This document shows positions 1-4,896 of a stretch of 7,635 bases of DNA, piece after piece. The DNA is from Campylobacteraceae bacterium. Its GTDB lineage: Bacteria > Campylobacterota > Campylobacteria > Campylobacterales > Campylobacteraceae. The position numbers and the translations under genes were made by a program. The notes below the pieces were generated by a model. That model was given only the letters and a program-made list of their open reading frames with translations. It was not told where the DNA came from and made no database searches. The stretch is taken from assembly GCA_012521935.1 (NCBI GenBank), contig JAAYLJ010000164.1, positions 1 through 7,635 of the forward strand, written 5' to 3'. How positions within the stretch are numbered: position 1 is the stretch's first letter; the number at the start of each line of letters is the position of its first letter.

Positions 1-257
1 AAAAAAGTGATTTAACTTATGATGTAAATTTTAATCATGTAAAAAGCGCGATGCTAGAGAGTGGTTTTAAAGAGATTGAGTTTAAATCTCAAATGAGCGC
101 ATTGGTTGATTTTGGCATAAATGAACTATTAGATCTTTTTAGGCAAAATGTAGATGAAAAAGTTTATAAAAACGAACTAGAGAAGGTAAAAAGATTAATT
201 TTGCCTACATATTTTGGAGAAAGATTTAAAATGGTATCATCGTGGAAGAGGAGCTGA
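1..257 (+). CDS. SAM-dependent methyltransferase, MidA/NDUFAF7 family (3' end only)
   Basis: This is the last 84 codons of a gene that starts before the window. The reading frame begins at base 3 and is open from the window edge to the TGA at 255-257. The C-terminal pattern fits the MidA/NDUFAF7 family (COG1565, formerly DUF185): a DLTYDVNF stretch, then a 'G' segment preceding a DFGINELL helix, and a closing KVKRLILPTYFGERFK block that resembles the family's usual 'RLI-P--MG--FKV' ending. The SAM-binding domain lies outside the window. Family members that have been studied methylate an arginine in a respiratory complex I subunit in mitochondria; the bacterial substrate is not known to me. 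An internal ATG at base 51 is not the true start, because the homology-like segment begins upstream of it. thiS follows 2 bases after the stop, so the two genes are probably cotranscribed. The family call is from remembered motif patterns. Confidence 0.72.
   Translation, partial: KSDLTYDVNFNHVKSAMLESGFKEIEFKSQMSALVDFGINELLDLFRQNVDEKVYKNELEKVKRLILPTYFGERFKMVSSWKRS
244..253 (+). promoter_or_regulatory. Ribosome binding site of thiS
   Basis: The purine run GGAAGAGGAG ends 6 bases before the ATG at 260. It lies inside the last codons of the upstream methyltransferase gene and selects ATG 260 over the in-frame GTG at 242, which has no comparable site. Confidence 0.7.
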
Positions 258-259
258 AA

Positions 260-457
260 ATGGAAGTTTATGTAAATGGTAAAAATATAAAAACAAAATC
301 AAGTACAATTTTAAAACTTTTAAATGAACTTGGTATCAAGAGTAAAGTTATGGCAACTGCTTTAAATACACAAATTGTGAAAAAAGAAGAGTGGAAAACA
401 AAGGAGATAAAAGAGGGAGATGAGATTGAATTTTTAGAGTTTGTTGGCGGAGGCTAA
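260..457 (+). CDS. thiS: Sulfur carrier protein ThiS (thiamine biosynthesis)
   Basis: This is a 65-residue protein of the ubiquitin-like beta-grasp fold. ThiS is adenylated at its C-terminal glycine by ThiF and converted to a thiocarboxylate, which gives sulfur to ThiG for the thiazole ring of thiamine. The diagnostic features are the small size, the opening MEVYVNGK strand, the central LLNELGI helix, the conserved 'ATALN' strand at residues 32-36, the DEIEFLEFV strand and the terminal Gly-Gly-Gly, as in ThiS proteins that end FVGGG. An upstream in-frame GTG at 242 would add six residues, but ATG 260 has the Shine-Dalgarno site. The gene follows the methyltransferase by 2 bases. The partners thiF, thiG and thiH are not in the window. 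Its stop overlaps the stop of acpS on the other strand. MoaD-like proteins are related, but the length and ending fit ThiS better. Confidence 0.88.
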   Translation: MEVYVNGKNIKTKSSTILKLLNELGIKSKVMATALNTQIVKKEEWKTKEIKEGDEIEFLEFVGGG

Positions 458-804
458 GCAGTTTTTATCATAACTGCTGCTACTGCAAATCCTCCATCAT
501 GCGAAATGCTCAAAGATGTTTTTTCTATCTTGAATCTATTTTTCACATCTTCCTTAAAACTAAGTTCTGGCGCACCTTTTGGACTTTTTTTAATCATTAT
601 GTCATGAAAACTACACTCTTTTCCTATGCCAGTTCCAAGGGCTTTTGCCGCAGCTTCTTTTGCCGCCCAAAGCCCTGCCATACTTTCGCTACTTTTAGCT
701 AAAATGATCTCATCTTCATTTAAAAATCTTAAAAGCGCATTTTCCCCAAATCTATTATAAAATTTTTCTACTCTTTTAATGGATATTAAATCTATTCCAA
801 TCAT
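454..804 (-). CDS. acpS: Holo-[acyl-carrier-protein] synthase AcpS
   Basis: AcpS moves the 4'-phosphopantetheine arm from coenzyme A to a serine of apo-ACP and so activates fatty acid synthesis. The protein has 116 residues, normal for the trimeric bacterial AcpS type. Visible motifs are MIGIDLISIKRVEK at the N-terminus with the metal-binding Asp5, WAAKEAAAKALGTGIG at residues 46-61 with Glu50 as the second metal ligand, and SISHDGGFAVA near the C-terminus (residues 99-108). I chose the ATG at 804, which overlaps the fliL stop as TGATG. A GTG one codon upstream (807) would only add one residue and is less likely, since homologues begin M-I-G-I-D. There is no clear Shine-Dalgarno site, so translation is probably coupled to fliL. 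The stop (TAG) overlaps the thiS stop on the opposite strand. Confidence 0.93.
   Translation of the reverse strand: MIGIDLISIKRVEKFYNRFGENALLRFLNEDEIILAKSSESMAGLWAAKEAAAKALGTGIGKECSFHDIMIKKSPKGAPELSFKEDVKNRFKIEKTSLSISHDGGFAVAAVMIKTA
457..478. other. Stem-loop at the convergent thiS/acpS gene ends
   Basis: AGCAGTT (457-463) and AACTGCT (472-478) are perfect complements separated by 8 bases. The structure begins at the last base of the thiS stop codon and lies inside the 3' end of acpS. Neither strand has a T-run after it, so it is at best a weak terminator or an RNA 3'-end stabiliser. Confidence 0.35.
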
Positions 805-1310
805 CACTGCACAACAAAATCTGTAAAAAAGATATTTTTAATATGTCCATCAGCTAAAGCTTCATTTATTTTTGCAACAATCTCATCTTTTAGCCTATCT
901 TTTCCCTTTAGCGTGCTTATCTCTTCATAAGTTTTAGCAGAGAGTGTTCTAATTATGATGTCTCTAACTAAAGATCTTTTTATATCTATCTCATTTGCTA
1001 ATTTAGCGCTATTTAATTCAAGATCTAAGGTAACTTTTAAGTACCTACTACCACTTTCACTTAAAAGATTTACAATGAATTGCTCCATTGGATAAACAGG
1101 TCCAATTGATAGCATGTTTGTTGATCTTGCAATTGGAGCATTGGAGTTTTGTGTAGCGGAAACTTCATCTGATGAATTGTCTGAACTAAGCATAAAAAAT
1201 GCAGCTAATCCACCACCAATTAATAATAAAGCCAGTAAGGCTATGATGACTACTAATACTAAATTACCACCGCTTTTTTTTGTACCCTTCTCTTTTTCTT
1301 CTTCAGCCAT
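804..1310 (-). CDS. fliL: Flagellar basal body-associated protein FliL
   Basis: FliL is an inner-membrane protein that surrounds or supports the flagellar stator units. The 168-residue product has a charged cytoplasmic N-terminus (residues 1-14, Glu/Lys rich), one membrane span at about 16-40, a Ser/Asn-rich linker at about 42-62, and a periplasmic domain. That domain contains PVYPMEQFIVNL (71-82), the YLKVTLDLEL strand (90-99), a 'LRDEI-like' LKDEIVAKIN helix (140-149) and the typical ending IKNIFFTDFVVQ. The start has a good Shine-Dalgarno site (AGAGGA at 1322-1317, 6 bases away). A run of eight A residues covers codons 10-13. The gene comes 74 bases after radA, with its own promoter-like motif, and overlaps acpS by one base. 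No other flagellar gene is in the window. Confidence 0.92.
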   Translation of the reverse strand: MAEEEKEKGTKKSGGNLVLVVIIALLALLLIGGGLAAFFMLSSDNSSDEVSATQNSNAPIARSTNMLSIGPVYPMEQFIVNLLSESGSRYLKVTLDLELNSAKLANEIDIKRSLVRDIIIRTLSAKTYEEISTLKGKDRLKDEIVAKINEALADGHIKNIFFTDFVVQ

Positions 1311-1316
1311 ATTTTT

Positions 1317-1340
1317 TCCTCTTTAAAAAATTATCGCAAA
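1317..1340 (-). promoter_or_regulatory. Candidate fliL-acpS promoter and ribosome binding site
   Basis: Read on the minus strand, TTTGCGATAAT (1340-1330) fits an extended -10 element (TG-N then GATAAT). It also contains CGATAA (1336-1331), the core of the flagellar sigma-28 -10 element (GCCGATAA), and a TAAA lies 15 bases upstream at 1355-1352. The sigma-28 spacing is about two bases shorter than the usual pattern, so I cannot decide between the two. A start near base 1324 would leave a leader of about 13 bases with AGAGGA (1322-1317) before the ATG at 1310. Confidence 0.42.
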
Positions 1341-1341
1341 C

Positions 1342-1369
1342 AATCTAAAATTTTAACCAAACTTAGATT
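1342..1369. repeat. Inverted repeat in the radA-fliL gap
   Basis: AATCTAA (1342-1348) and TTAGATT (1363-1369) form a 7-base inverted repeat with a 14-base spacer. A further TAATCT at 1380-1385 can pair with AGATTA at 1365-1370 instead. The repeat surrounds the candidate -35 region of fliL. It could be a weak radA terminator, an operator, or a chance result of AT-rich sequence; there is no following T-run on the minus strand that would make a strong terminator. Confidence 0.25.
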
Positions 1370-1384
1370 AAAATCACTCTAATC

Positions 1385-2731
1385 TCACATCCAATCAATT
1401 ATTTTTGACACTTCATCTATAATAAAATATTTTATATCATTAGGCCCATCTGTGGGCTTAGATGGAACAATAGCTTTGGTAAATTTTTGAGTTTTTGCCT
1501 CTTTTAATCTAGTATCTAAGCTAAAAACTTCTCTAACATCTCCAATTAAACTAACCTCGCCTAAAAAAACCGTATCTTTACTAATAGGCCTATTTCTAAA
1601 ACTGCTTATTATGGCAGCTACAACCGCTAAATCGGCCGTAGTTTCAGTTACTTTAATCCCACCAGCGATATTAATGTAAACATCATACTCATTAAATGGT
1701 AAATCTAATTTTCTCTCAAGCAAAGCTAAAAGCATAGTAAGTCTATTTAATTCATATCCAGTAGCGCTTCGCTTTGGGTTTGGAAAAGAGCTTTGACTAA
1801 CTAAGGCTTGTACTTCTAAAACAAGGGGTCTTGAGCCTTCCATTACCACTGTAATAGCTGAGCCTGATTGAGCCTTTCCTCTAGTAAAAAACTTTTTAGA
1901 GACTTCATTTGCACTAATTAAGCCAGTTTTTGTCATCTCAAATATGCCAATCTCACTTGTAGAGCCAAATCTATTTTTAAAACCTCTTAAAAGCCTCAAC
2001 TCCCTACTGCTATCCCCCTCAAAATACAAAACAACATCTACCATATGTTCAAGTATTCTAGGCCCAGCAATCGAGCCCTCTTTTGTAATGTGCCCAATGA
2101 TAAAGATGGGAATCTCTTCATCTTTTCCATATCTCATCAATTCAAATGTAATCTCTCTAACTTGCGATACGCTTCCAGGCGCGGCAGAGAGTTTTTCACT
2201 ATATAGAGTTTGAATAGAATCAACCACCAAAAGATCATACTTTTCTAAATGTAAAATTTTTAAAATCTCTTCAAGATTAATTTCAGTCAATAAAAAAAGA
2301 TTTTCACTACTTGAGCCTAATCTTTGGGCTCTTAACTTAATTTGACTAGCTGACTCTTCACCGCTTATATATAAAACTTTTTTTCCATCTTGAGCTAAAT
2401 TACCAGCTATTTTTAATAAAAGTGTAGATTTTCCAACTCCTGGGCTTCCGCCTATTAAAGTTAAGCTTCCAGGTACTATTCCTCCACCTAAAACTAAGTC
2501 TAACTCACTATTTTTAGAGCTAAATCTTTTAATATTTTCAATTTTAATTTCAGTTATAGGTAGTGGTTTTTTAACTGATTTTATAGATTTAGTTTCATTT
2601 AAAACTGAAATTTGCGTCTCATTTAACTCTATGAAACTATCCCAACTATCGCAACTTGGGCATTTTCCTATCCATTTAGAGCTTTGAAAACCACAAGCTT
2701 GACACTCAAAAAGAGACTTTTTTTTAGCCAT
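1385..2731 (-). CDS. radA: DNA repair protein RadA (RecA-like ATPase, branch migration)
   Basis: RadA (Sms) is a hexameric DNA-dependent ATPase that helps RecA in homologous recombination by driving branch migration. At 448 residues it has the normal family length and all its parts. An N-terminal four-cysteine zinc finger has Cys10, Cys13, Cys24 and Cys27. Walker A is GGSPGVGKST at 94-103 and Walker B is LLVVD ending at Asp171. The RadA-specific KNRFG motif is at 252-256. A Lon-protease-like C-terminal domain runs from about 285 to 448, with GGIKVTETTADLAV (357-370) and LGEVSLIGDVREV (390-402); in this family the domain is not a protease. The ATG lies inside the end of ftsY with an 8-base overlap and only a weak purine-rich stretch upstream, so translation is probably coupled to ftsY. 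A run of eight A residues covers codons 3-5 and includes the last bases of the ftsY stop. Confidence 0.96.
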   Translation of the reverse strand: MAKKKSLFECQACGFQSSKWIGKCPSCDSWDSFIELNETQISVLNETKSIKSVKKPLPITEIKIENIKRFSSKNSELDLVLGGGIVPGSLTLIGGSPGVGKSTLLLKIAGNLAQDGKKVLYISGEESASQIKLRAQRLGSSSENLFLLTEINLEEILKILHLEKYDLLVVDSIQTLYSEKLSAAPGSVSQVREITFELMRYGKDEEIPIFIIGHITKEGSIAGPRILEHMVDVVLYFEGDSSRELRLLRGFKNRFGSTSEIGIFEMTKTGLISANEVSKKFFTRGKAQSGSAITVVMEGSRPLVLEVQALVSQSSFPNPKRSATGYELNRLTMLLALLERKLDLPFNEYDVYINIAGGIKVTETTADLAVVAAIISSFRNRPISKDTVFLGEVSLIGDVREVFSLDTRLKEAKTQKFTKAIVPSKPTDGPNDIKYFIIDEVSKIIDWM

Positions 2732-3611
2732 TTTCTACTTCAGGAAAAATCGCTTGAATGATGCCACCAACAAACTCTTTAGGCTCAAATGGTATCAAAT
2801 CATCCTCTTTTTCCCCCACTCCAACATATAATATAGGAAGTTTTAAAGCTTTAACGATGCCAAAAAGAGCCCCACCTTTAGCTGTTCCATCTAGCTTAGT
2901 TATGATTATTGCATCAATTCCTACAAGCTCATGAAAAGATTTTGCTTGAGATACCGCACTATTTCCTTGCGTTCCATCTATGATGAGTAGCTTTCTGTGA
3001 GGAGAGTTAGCATGGGCTTTATCGCAACTTCTTTTTATCTTATTTAATTCATGTATTAAATTGGTTTGATTTTGCAACCTTCCAGCAGTATCTATGATGA
3101 CTCTATCAATTAGTTTTGCTTTGGCTGAGAAGATTGTATCGTAAGCAACAGCGGAAGGATCATGCCCTTGTTTTGTATAGACTATTGGAACAGAGATTTT
3201 TTGCGCCCATCTTTTAAGCTGCTCAATTGCAGCTGCTCTAAAAGTATCTGCTGCTCCAAGTATTACAGTAAAACCCTCTTTTTTATATAGTTTTGCAAGT
3301 TTAGCAATGGTAGTTGTTTTGCCAGCTCCATTTACTCCTAAAACCAGCTCAACATAAGGCTTTTCTAACTCATTTTCTTTTGGAACTTCATATTCAAAAA
3401 AAGCATTTAAAACTTTTTCTAAACTCTCTTTTGAAACATATTTGCCTGATGGCAAAGATTCAAATATCTCTTCAATGATTTCATAATCCACATCTGCTTC
3501 AAGTAAAGCCTCTTCTAACTCATCTTTATCAACTTCCCCATCTTTCCCTCTAGCTGTGGATTTGATGGCTTCAAAAGTTTTTGAAAATCCTTTTTTTAAA
3601 AAAGATAGCAT
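2724..3611 (-). CDS. ftsY: Signal recognition particle receptor FtsY
   Basis: FtsY is the membrane-associated GTPase that receives ribosome-SRP complexes and hands nascent membrane proteins to SecYEG. The 295-residue protein consists of an N domain (about 1-80) and a G domain. GTPase motifs seen are G1 GVNGAGKTT (92-100), the family insertion with DTFRAAAIEQL (122-132), G3 DTAGR (174-178), G4 TKLDG (238-242) and the closing GVGEKEDDLIPF (264-275). There is no long acidic A domain like that of E. coli. Instead the protein starts with a short Lys/Phe-rich amphipathic stretch, MLSFLKKGFSKTFEAI, which probably contacts the membrane. The start codon overlaps the tlpA stop as TAATG, with a weak AAGG (3623-3620) upstream, and the 3' end overlaps radA by 8 bases. 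The alternative, Ffh, would carry a C-terminal M domain that is absent here. Confidence 0.96.
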   Translation of the reverse strand: MLSFLKKGFSKTFEAIKSTARGKDGEVDKDELEEALLEADVDYEIIEEIFESLPSGKYVSKESLEKVLNAFFEYEVPKENELEKPYVELVLGVNGAGKTTTIAKLAKLYKKEGFTVILGAADTFRAAAIEQLKRWAQKISVPIVYTKQGHDPSAVAYDTIFSAKAKLIDRVIIDTAGRLQNQTNLIHELNKIKRSCDKAHANSPHRKLLIIDGTQGNSAVSQAKSFHELVGIDAIIITKLDGTAKGGALFGIVKALKLPILYVGVGEKEDDLIPFEPKEFVGGIIQAIFPEVENG

Positions 3612-4186
3612 TAAAGTTGCCTTGAAATGTCAGCTTCTAGCATCTCTTCTGGCACTATACCGTTGTAGTGTTTTAAATATTTTCCATCTTTATCATAAAG
3701 AACCATGTATGGTATGGTTTGAACCCCGCCAAGCAGTTCTGAGAATTTGAAATTTGCCATTCCGTGAGTGATGGTGTAGTTTATATTATAAAACTCTTTA
3801 AAAGAGAGCAGAGTTTCTACATCTTTATCTTCTAGCGCTACACTTAAAATCAGTAAATCATCTCTATATTTCTCTTGTAAAGAGTTCAAATGTGGGATTT
3901 CAGCTTTGCAAGGAGGACACCATGTGGCAAAAAAGTTAAGTAAAATAACTCTATTGTTTTGGTTTGAAAATTTAACTCCATCTTTCTCTTTAACGATAGA
4001 AATTTTCTCATCATCTAAAGTAGTTAAAACTAGATCATCACTCTTTTTTCTATCTTTAGTACTCTTTTTCTCAACCTTAGCTTCAGAAGCTTTATTCTCA
4101 TCTGAAAAAGAGGTTTTACCCTCATCCGTACATCCAAAAAAGATGAACATAGATAAAGCTACTAGCAAAAATATTTTTCTTCTCAT
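3611..4186 (-). CDS. TlpA/ResA-type thioredoxin-like lipoprotein
   Basis: This is a 191-residue exported thiol-disulfide oxidoreductase, probably anchored to a membrane by lipid and facing the periplasm. The N-terminus MRRKIFLLVALSMFIFFGC is a lipoprotein signal with Cys19 as the likely modified residue. The lipobox FFGC is not ideal, because it has Phe at -3. A Lys/Ser/Asp-rich linker follows (about 20-50), then the thioredoxin fold with the active site WCPPC at 89-93 (Cys90, Cys93) and the cis-proline in QTIP (Pro159). The fold and motif fit the TlpA/ResA/AhpC-TSA redoxin group, which often reduces cytochrome c apoproteins or other periplasmic thiols; the actual target is unknown. I chose ATG 4186 over the TTG at 4192, because AAGG at 4197-4194 is 7 bases from the ATG but only one from the TTG. 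The gene leads the tlpA-ftsY-radA group. Confidence 0.88.
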   Translation of the reverse strand: MRRKIFLLVALSMFIFFGCTDEGKTSFSDENKASEAKVEKKSTKDRKKSDDLVLTTLDDEKISIVKEKDGVKFSNQNNRVILLNFFATWCPPCKAEIPHLNSLQEKYRDDLLILSVALEDKDVETLLSFKEFYNINYTITHGMANFKFSELLGGVQTIPYMVLYDKDGKYLKHYNGIVPEEMLEADISRQL

Positions 4187-4193
4187 GCGCAAG

Positions 4194-4197
4194 CCTT
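4194..4197 (-). promoter_or_regulatory. Ribosome binding site that sets the tlpA-like start
   Basis: AAGG on the minus strand (4197-4194) is 7 bases from ATG 4186. It is too close to the upstream in-frame TTG (4192) to serve it, so the shorter protein is preferred. Confidence 0.55.
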
Positions 4198-4216
4198 GTA
4201 TATAGTTTGATTTTAT

Positions 4217-4225
4217 TGATAGAAT
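4217..4225 (+). promoter_or_regulatory. Candidate promoter -10 of the cyclo-ligase/rny operon
   Basis: TGATAGAAT reads as an extended -10 element (TG, one base, then TAGAAT, which matches TATAAT at five of six positions). T-rich sequence lies upstream (4206-4216), and no clear -35 box is visible, as is usual in Campylobacter promoters. A start near base 4232 would give a leader of about 44 bases before the GTG at 4276. No experimental support is available here. Confidence 0.4.
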
Positions 4226-4240
4226 AAGAAGATATTCTAT
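4219..4240. repeat. Perfect 8+8 inverted repeat in the divergent promoter region
   Basis: ATAGAATA (4219-4226) and TATTCTAT (4233-4240) are perfect complements around the 6-base centre AGAAGA. In RNA the stem could grow to 11 pairs by a G-U pair and two U-A pairs. It lies in the middle of the 89-base gap between tlpA and the cyclo-ligase gene, and could be a regulator binding site, paired -10 elements or a leader hairpin. Confidence 0.55.
4234..4239 (-). promoter_or_regulatory. Candidate promoter -10 of the tlpA-ftsY-radA operon
   Basis: The minus strand reads TAGAAT (4239-4234), the mirror copy of the plus-strand hexamer in the same palindrome, preceded by the T-rich run opposite 4241-4247. 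A start near base 4228 would give a leader of about 40 bases. It lacks the TG extension, so it is weaker evidence than the plus-strand element. A TATATA further down (4203-4198) is too close to the ribosome binding site to be the -10. Confidence 0.3.
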
Positions 4241-4265
4241 TAAAAAATAGCTTAAGAAGAGAATA

Positions 4266-4270
4266 AAGGA
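4266..4270 (+). promoter_or_regulatory. Ribosome binding site of the cyclo-ligase gene
   Basis: AAGGA lies 5 bases before the GTG at 4276 and supports this unusual start codon. No in-frame ATG occurs nearby upstream. Confidence 0.65.
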
Positions 4271-4275
4271 AAAGG

Positions 4276-4896
4276 GTGAGTAAAAAAGAGATTTTTCGTC
4301 AAAAATCTTCTAAAAAACTAGCTTTAGTTAAGAGTAGAAAGATAACTAAAGATTATAAAGTCTTATCAAGACTCTTAAAAAGCCTTAGAGGTATTAAAAA
4401 CAAAACAATCCTTTTATACATGCCCTTAGAAAATGAAGTCGATATTAAAAAAATATTTCGCCACTTAAGACAACACAATAGAATATTGTTACCATTTATG
4501 GAAGGTGTCAGTTTTAAAGTGGTAAAATTGAGGTTGCCTATGCATGAAAAAAAATATTCGATTTTAGAGCCATATAATTCATGGGCGTTTTATCCTAAGA
4601 TCGATATAGCGATAGTTCCAGTCATCGGGGTAGATGGAGCTTTGCGCCGTATAGGATTTGGCAAAGGGATGTATGATAGATTTTTTTCATCTCTAAAATA
4701 TAAGCCATATGTTATTTTTGTACAAAGAGATAGATGTTTTACTAACTCACAAATTGGAAATTCTTTTGATCTGCAAGCAGATGAATATATTACCCCAAAT
4801 GATTTTATAAAACGAAGAGGAAAAAATGGTATTAGAACTTTCTATAGCAGGAGGGGCAGCCCTAATAGGCGGTGCAGCAAGCTATCTTGTTGCTAA
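4276..4896 (+). CDS. 5-formyltetrahydrofolate cyclo-ligase (MTHFS family)
   Basis: The enzyme uses ATP to turn 5-formyl-tetrahydrofolate into 5,10-methenyl-tetrahydrofolate and returns this folate to one-carbon metabolism. The 206-residue protein begins at GTG. Features in order: a Lys/Arg-rich N-terminal helix (KEIFRQK), the ILLYMPLENEVD block (45-56) matching the family's 'Y-P---E-d' pattern, ILLPFMEG (70-77), KLRLP (84-88), IAIVPVIGVDG (111-121), and the signature RRIGFGKGMYDRFF (124-137) that helps bind ATP and folate. The recognisable domain ends near YITPND (171-176). From codon 184 onward the frame runs over the start of rny for 71 bases and encodes an Arg/Ser/Cys-rich tail that looks like a by-product of the overlap. 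The gene opens a plus-strand group with rny and an ABC transporter. The signature has Phe-Gly-Lys-Gly where many members have Tyr-Gly-Gly-Gly. Confidence 0.87.
   Translation: MSKKEIFRQKSSKKLALVKSRKITKDYKVLSRLLKSLRGIKNKTILLYMPLENEVDIKKIFRHLRQHNRILLPFMEGVSFKVVKLRLPMHEKKYSILEPYNSWAFYPKIDIAIVPVIGVDGALRRIGFGKGMYDRFFSSLKYKPYVIFVQRDRCFTNSQIGNSFDLQADEYITPNDFIKRRGKNGIRTFYSRRGSPNRRCSKLSCC
4816..4821 (+). promoter_or_regulatory. Ribosome binding site of rny inside the cyclo-ligase gene
   Basis: AGAGGA lies 5 bases before ATG 4826. It lies in coding sequence for the upstream protein and supports a start of rny inside that frame. Confidence 0.7.

Noticed and set aside
242..259. GTG at 242 as the start of thiS
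   Set aside because: It would add six residues before the conserved first beta strand and overlap the upstream gene, while ATG 260 has a strong ribosome binding site.
499..702. Plus-strand open frame of 67 codons
   Set aside because: It is antisense to acpS, is rich in Phe/Cys/Ser as expected of a complement frame, and has no recognisable domain.
1114..1326. Plus-strand open frame of 70 codons
   Set aside because: It lies opposite fliL; its Asn/Lys/Ser-rich and Phe-rich stretches are the complement of the FliL linker and N-terminus.
1944..2213. Plus-strand open frame of 89 codons
   Set aside because: It is antisense to the well-supported ATPase core of radA and resembles no known family.
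1385..2731. RadA as an active Lon-type protease because of its C-terminal domain
   Set aside because: The RadA family domain resembles Lon but is known as a non-proteolytic scaffold; zinc finger, KNRFG motif and length identify RadA.
3594..3600. Slippery heptamer T TTA AAA in frame at codons 4-6 of ftsY
   Set aside because: It fits the -1 frameshift pattern, but it lies a few codons after the start, and I found no product or pairing structure that would make a shift meaningful. AT-rich Lys/Leu/Phe codons explain it.
3556..3750. Plus-strand open frame of 64 codons
   Set aside because: It is the complement of the ftsY 5' end and the tlpA-like 3' end, with no motif of its own.
3906..4205. Plus-strand open frame of 99 codons
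   Set aside because: It is antisense to the N-terminal half of the TlpA-like gene, whose CPPC motif and lipoprotein signal are convincing.
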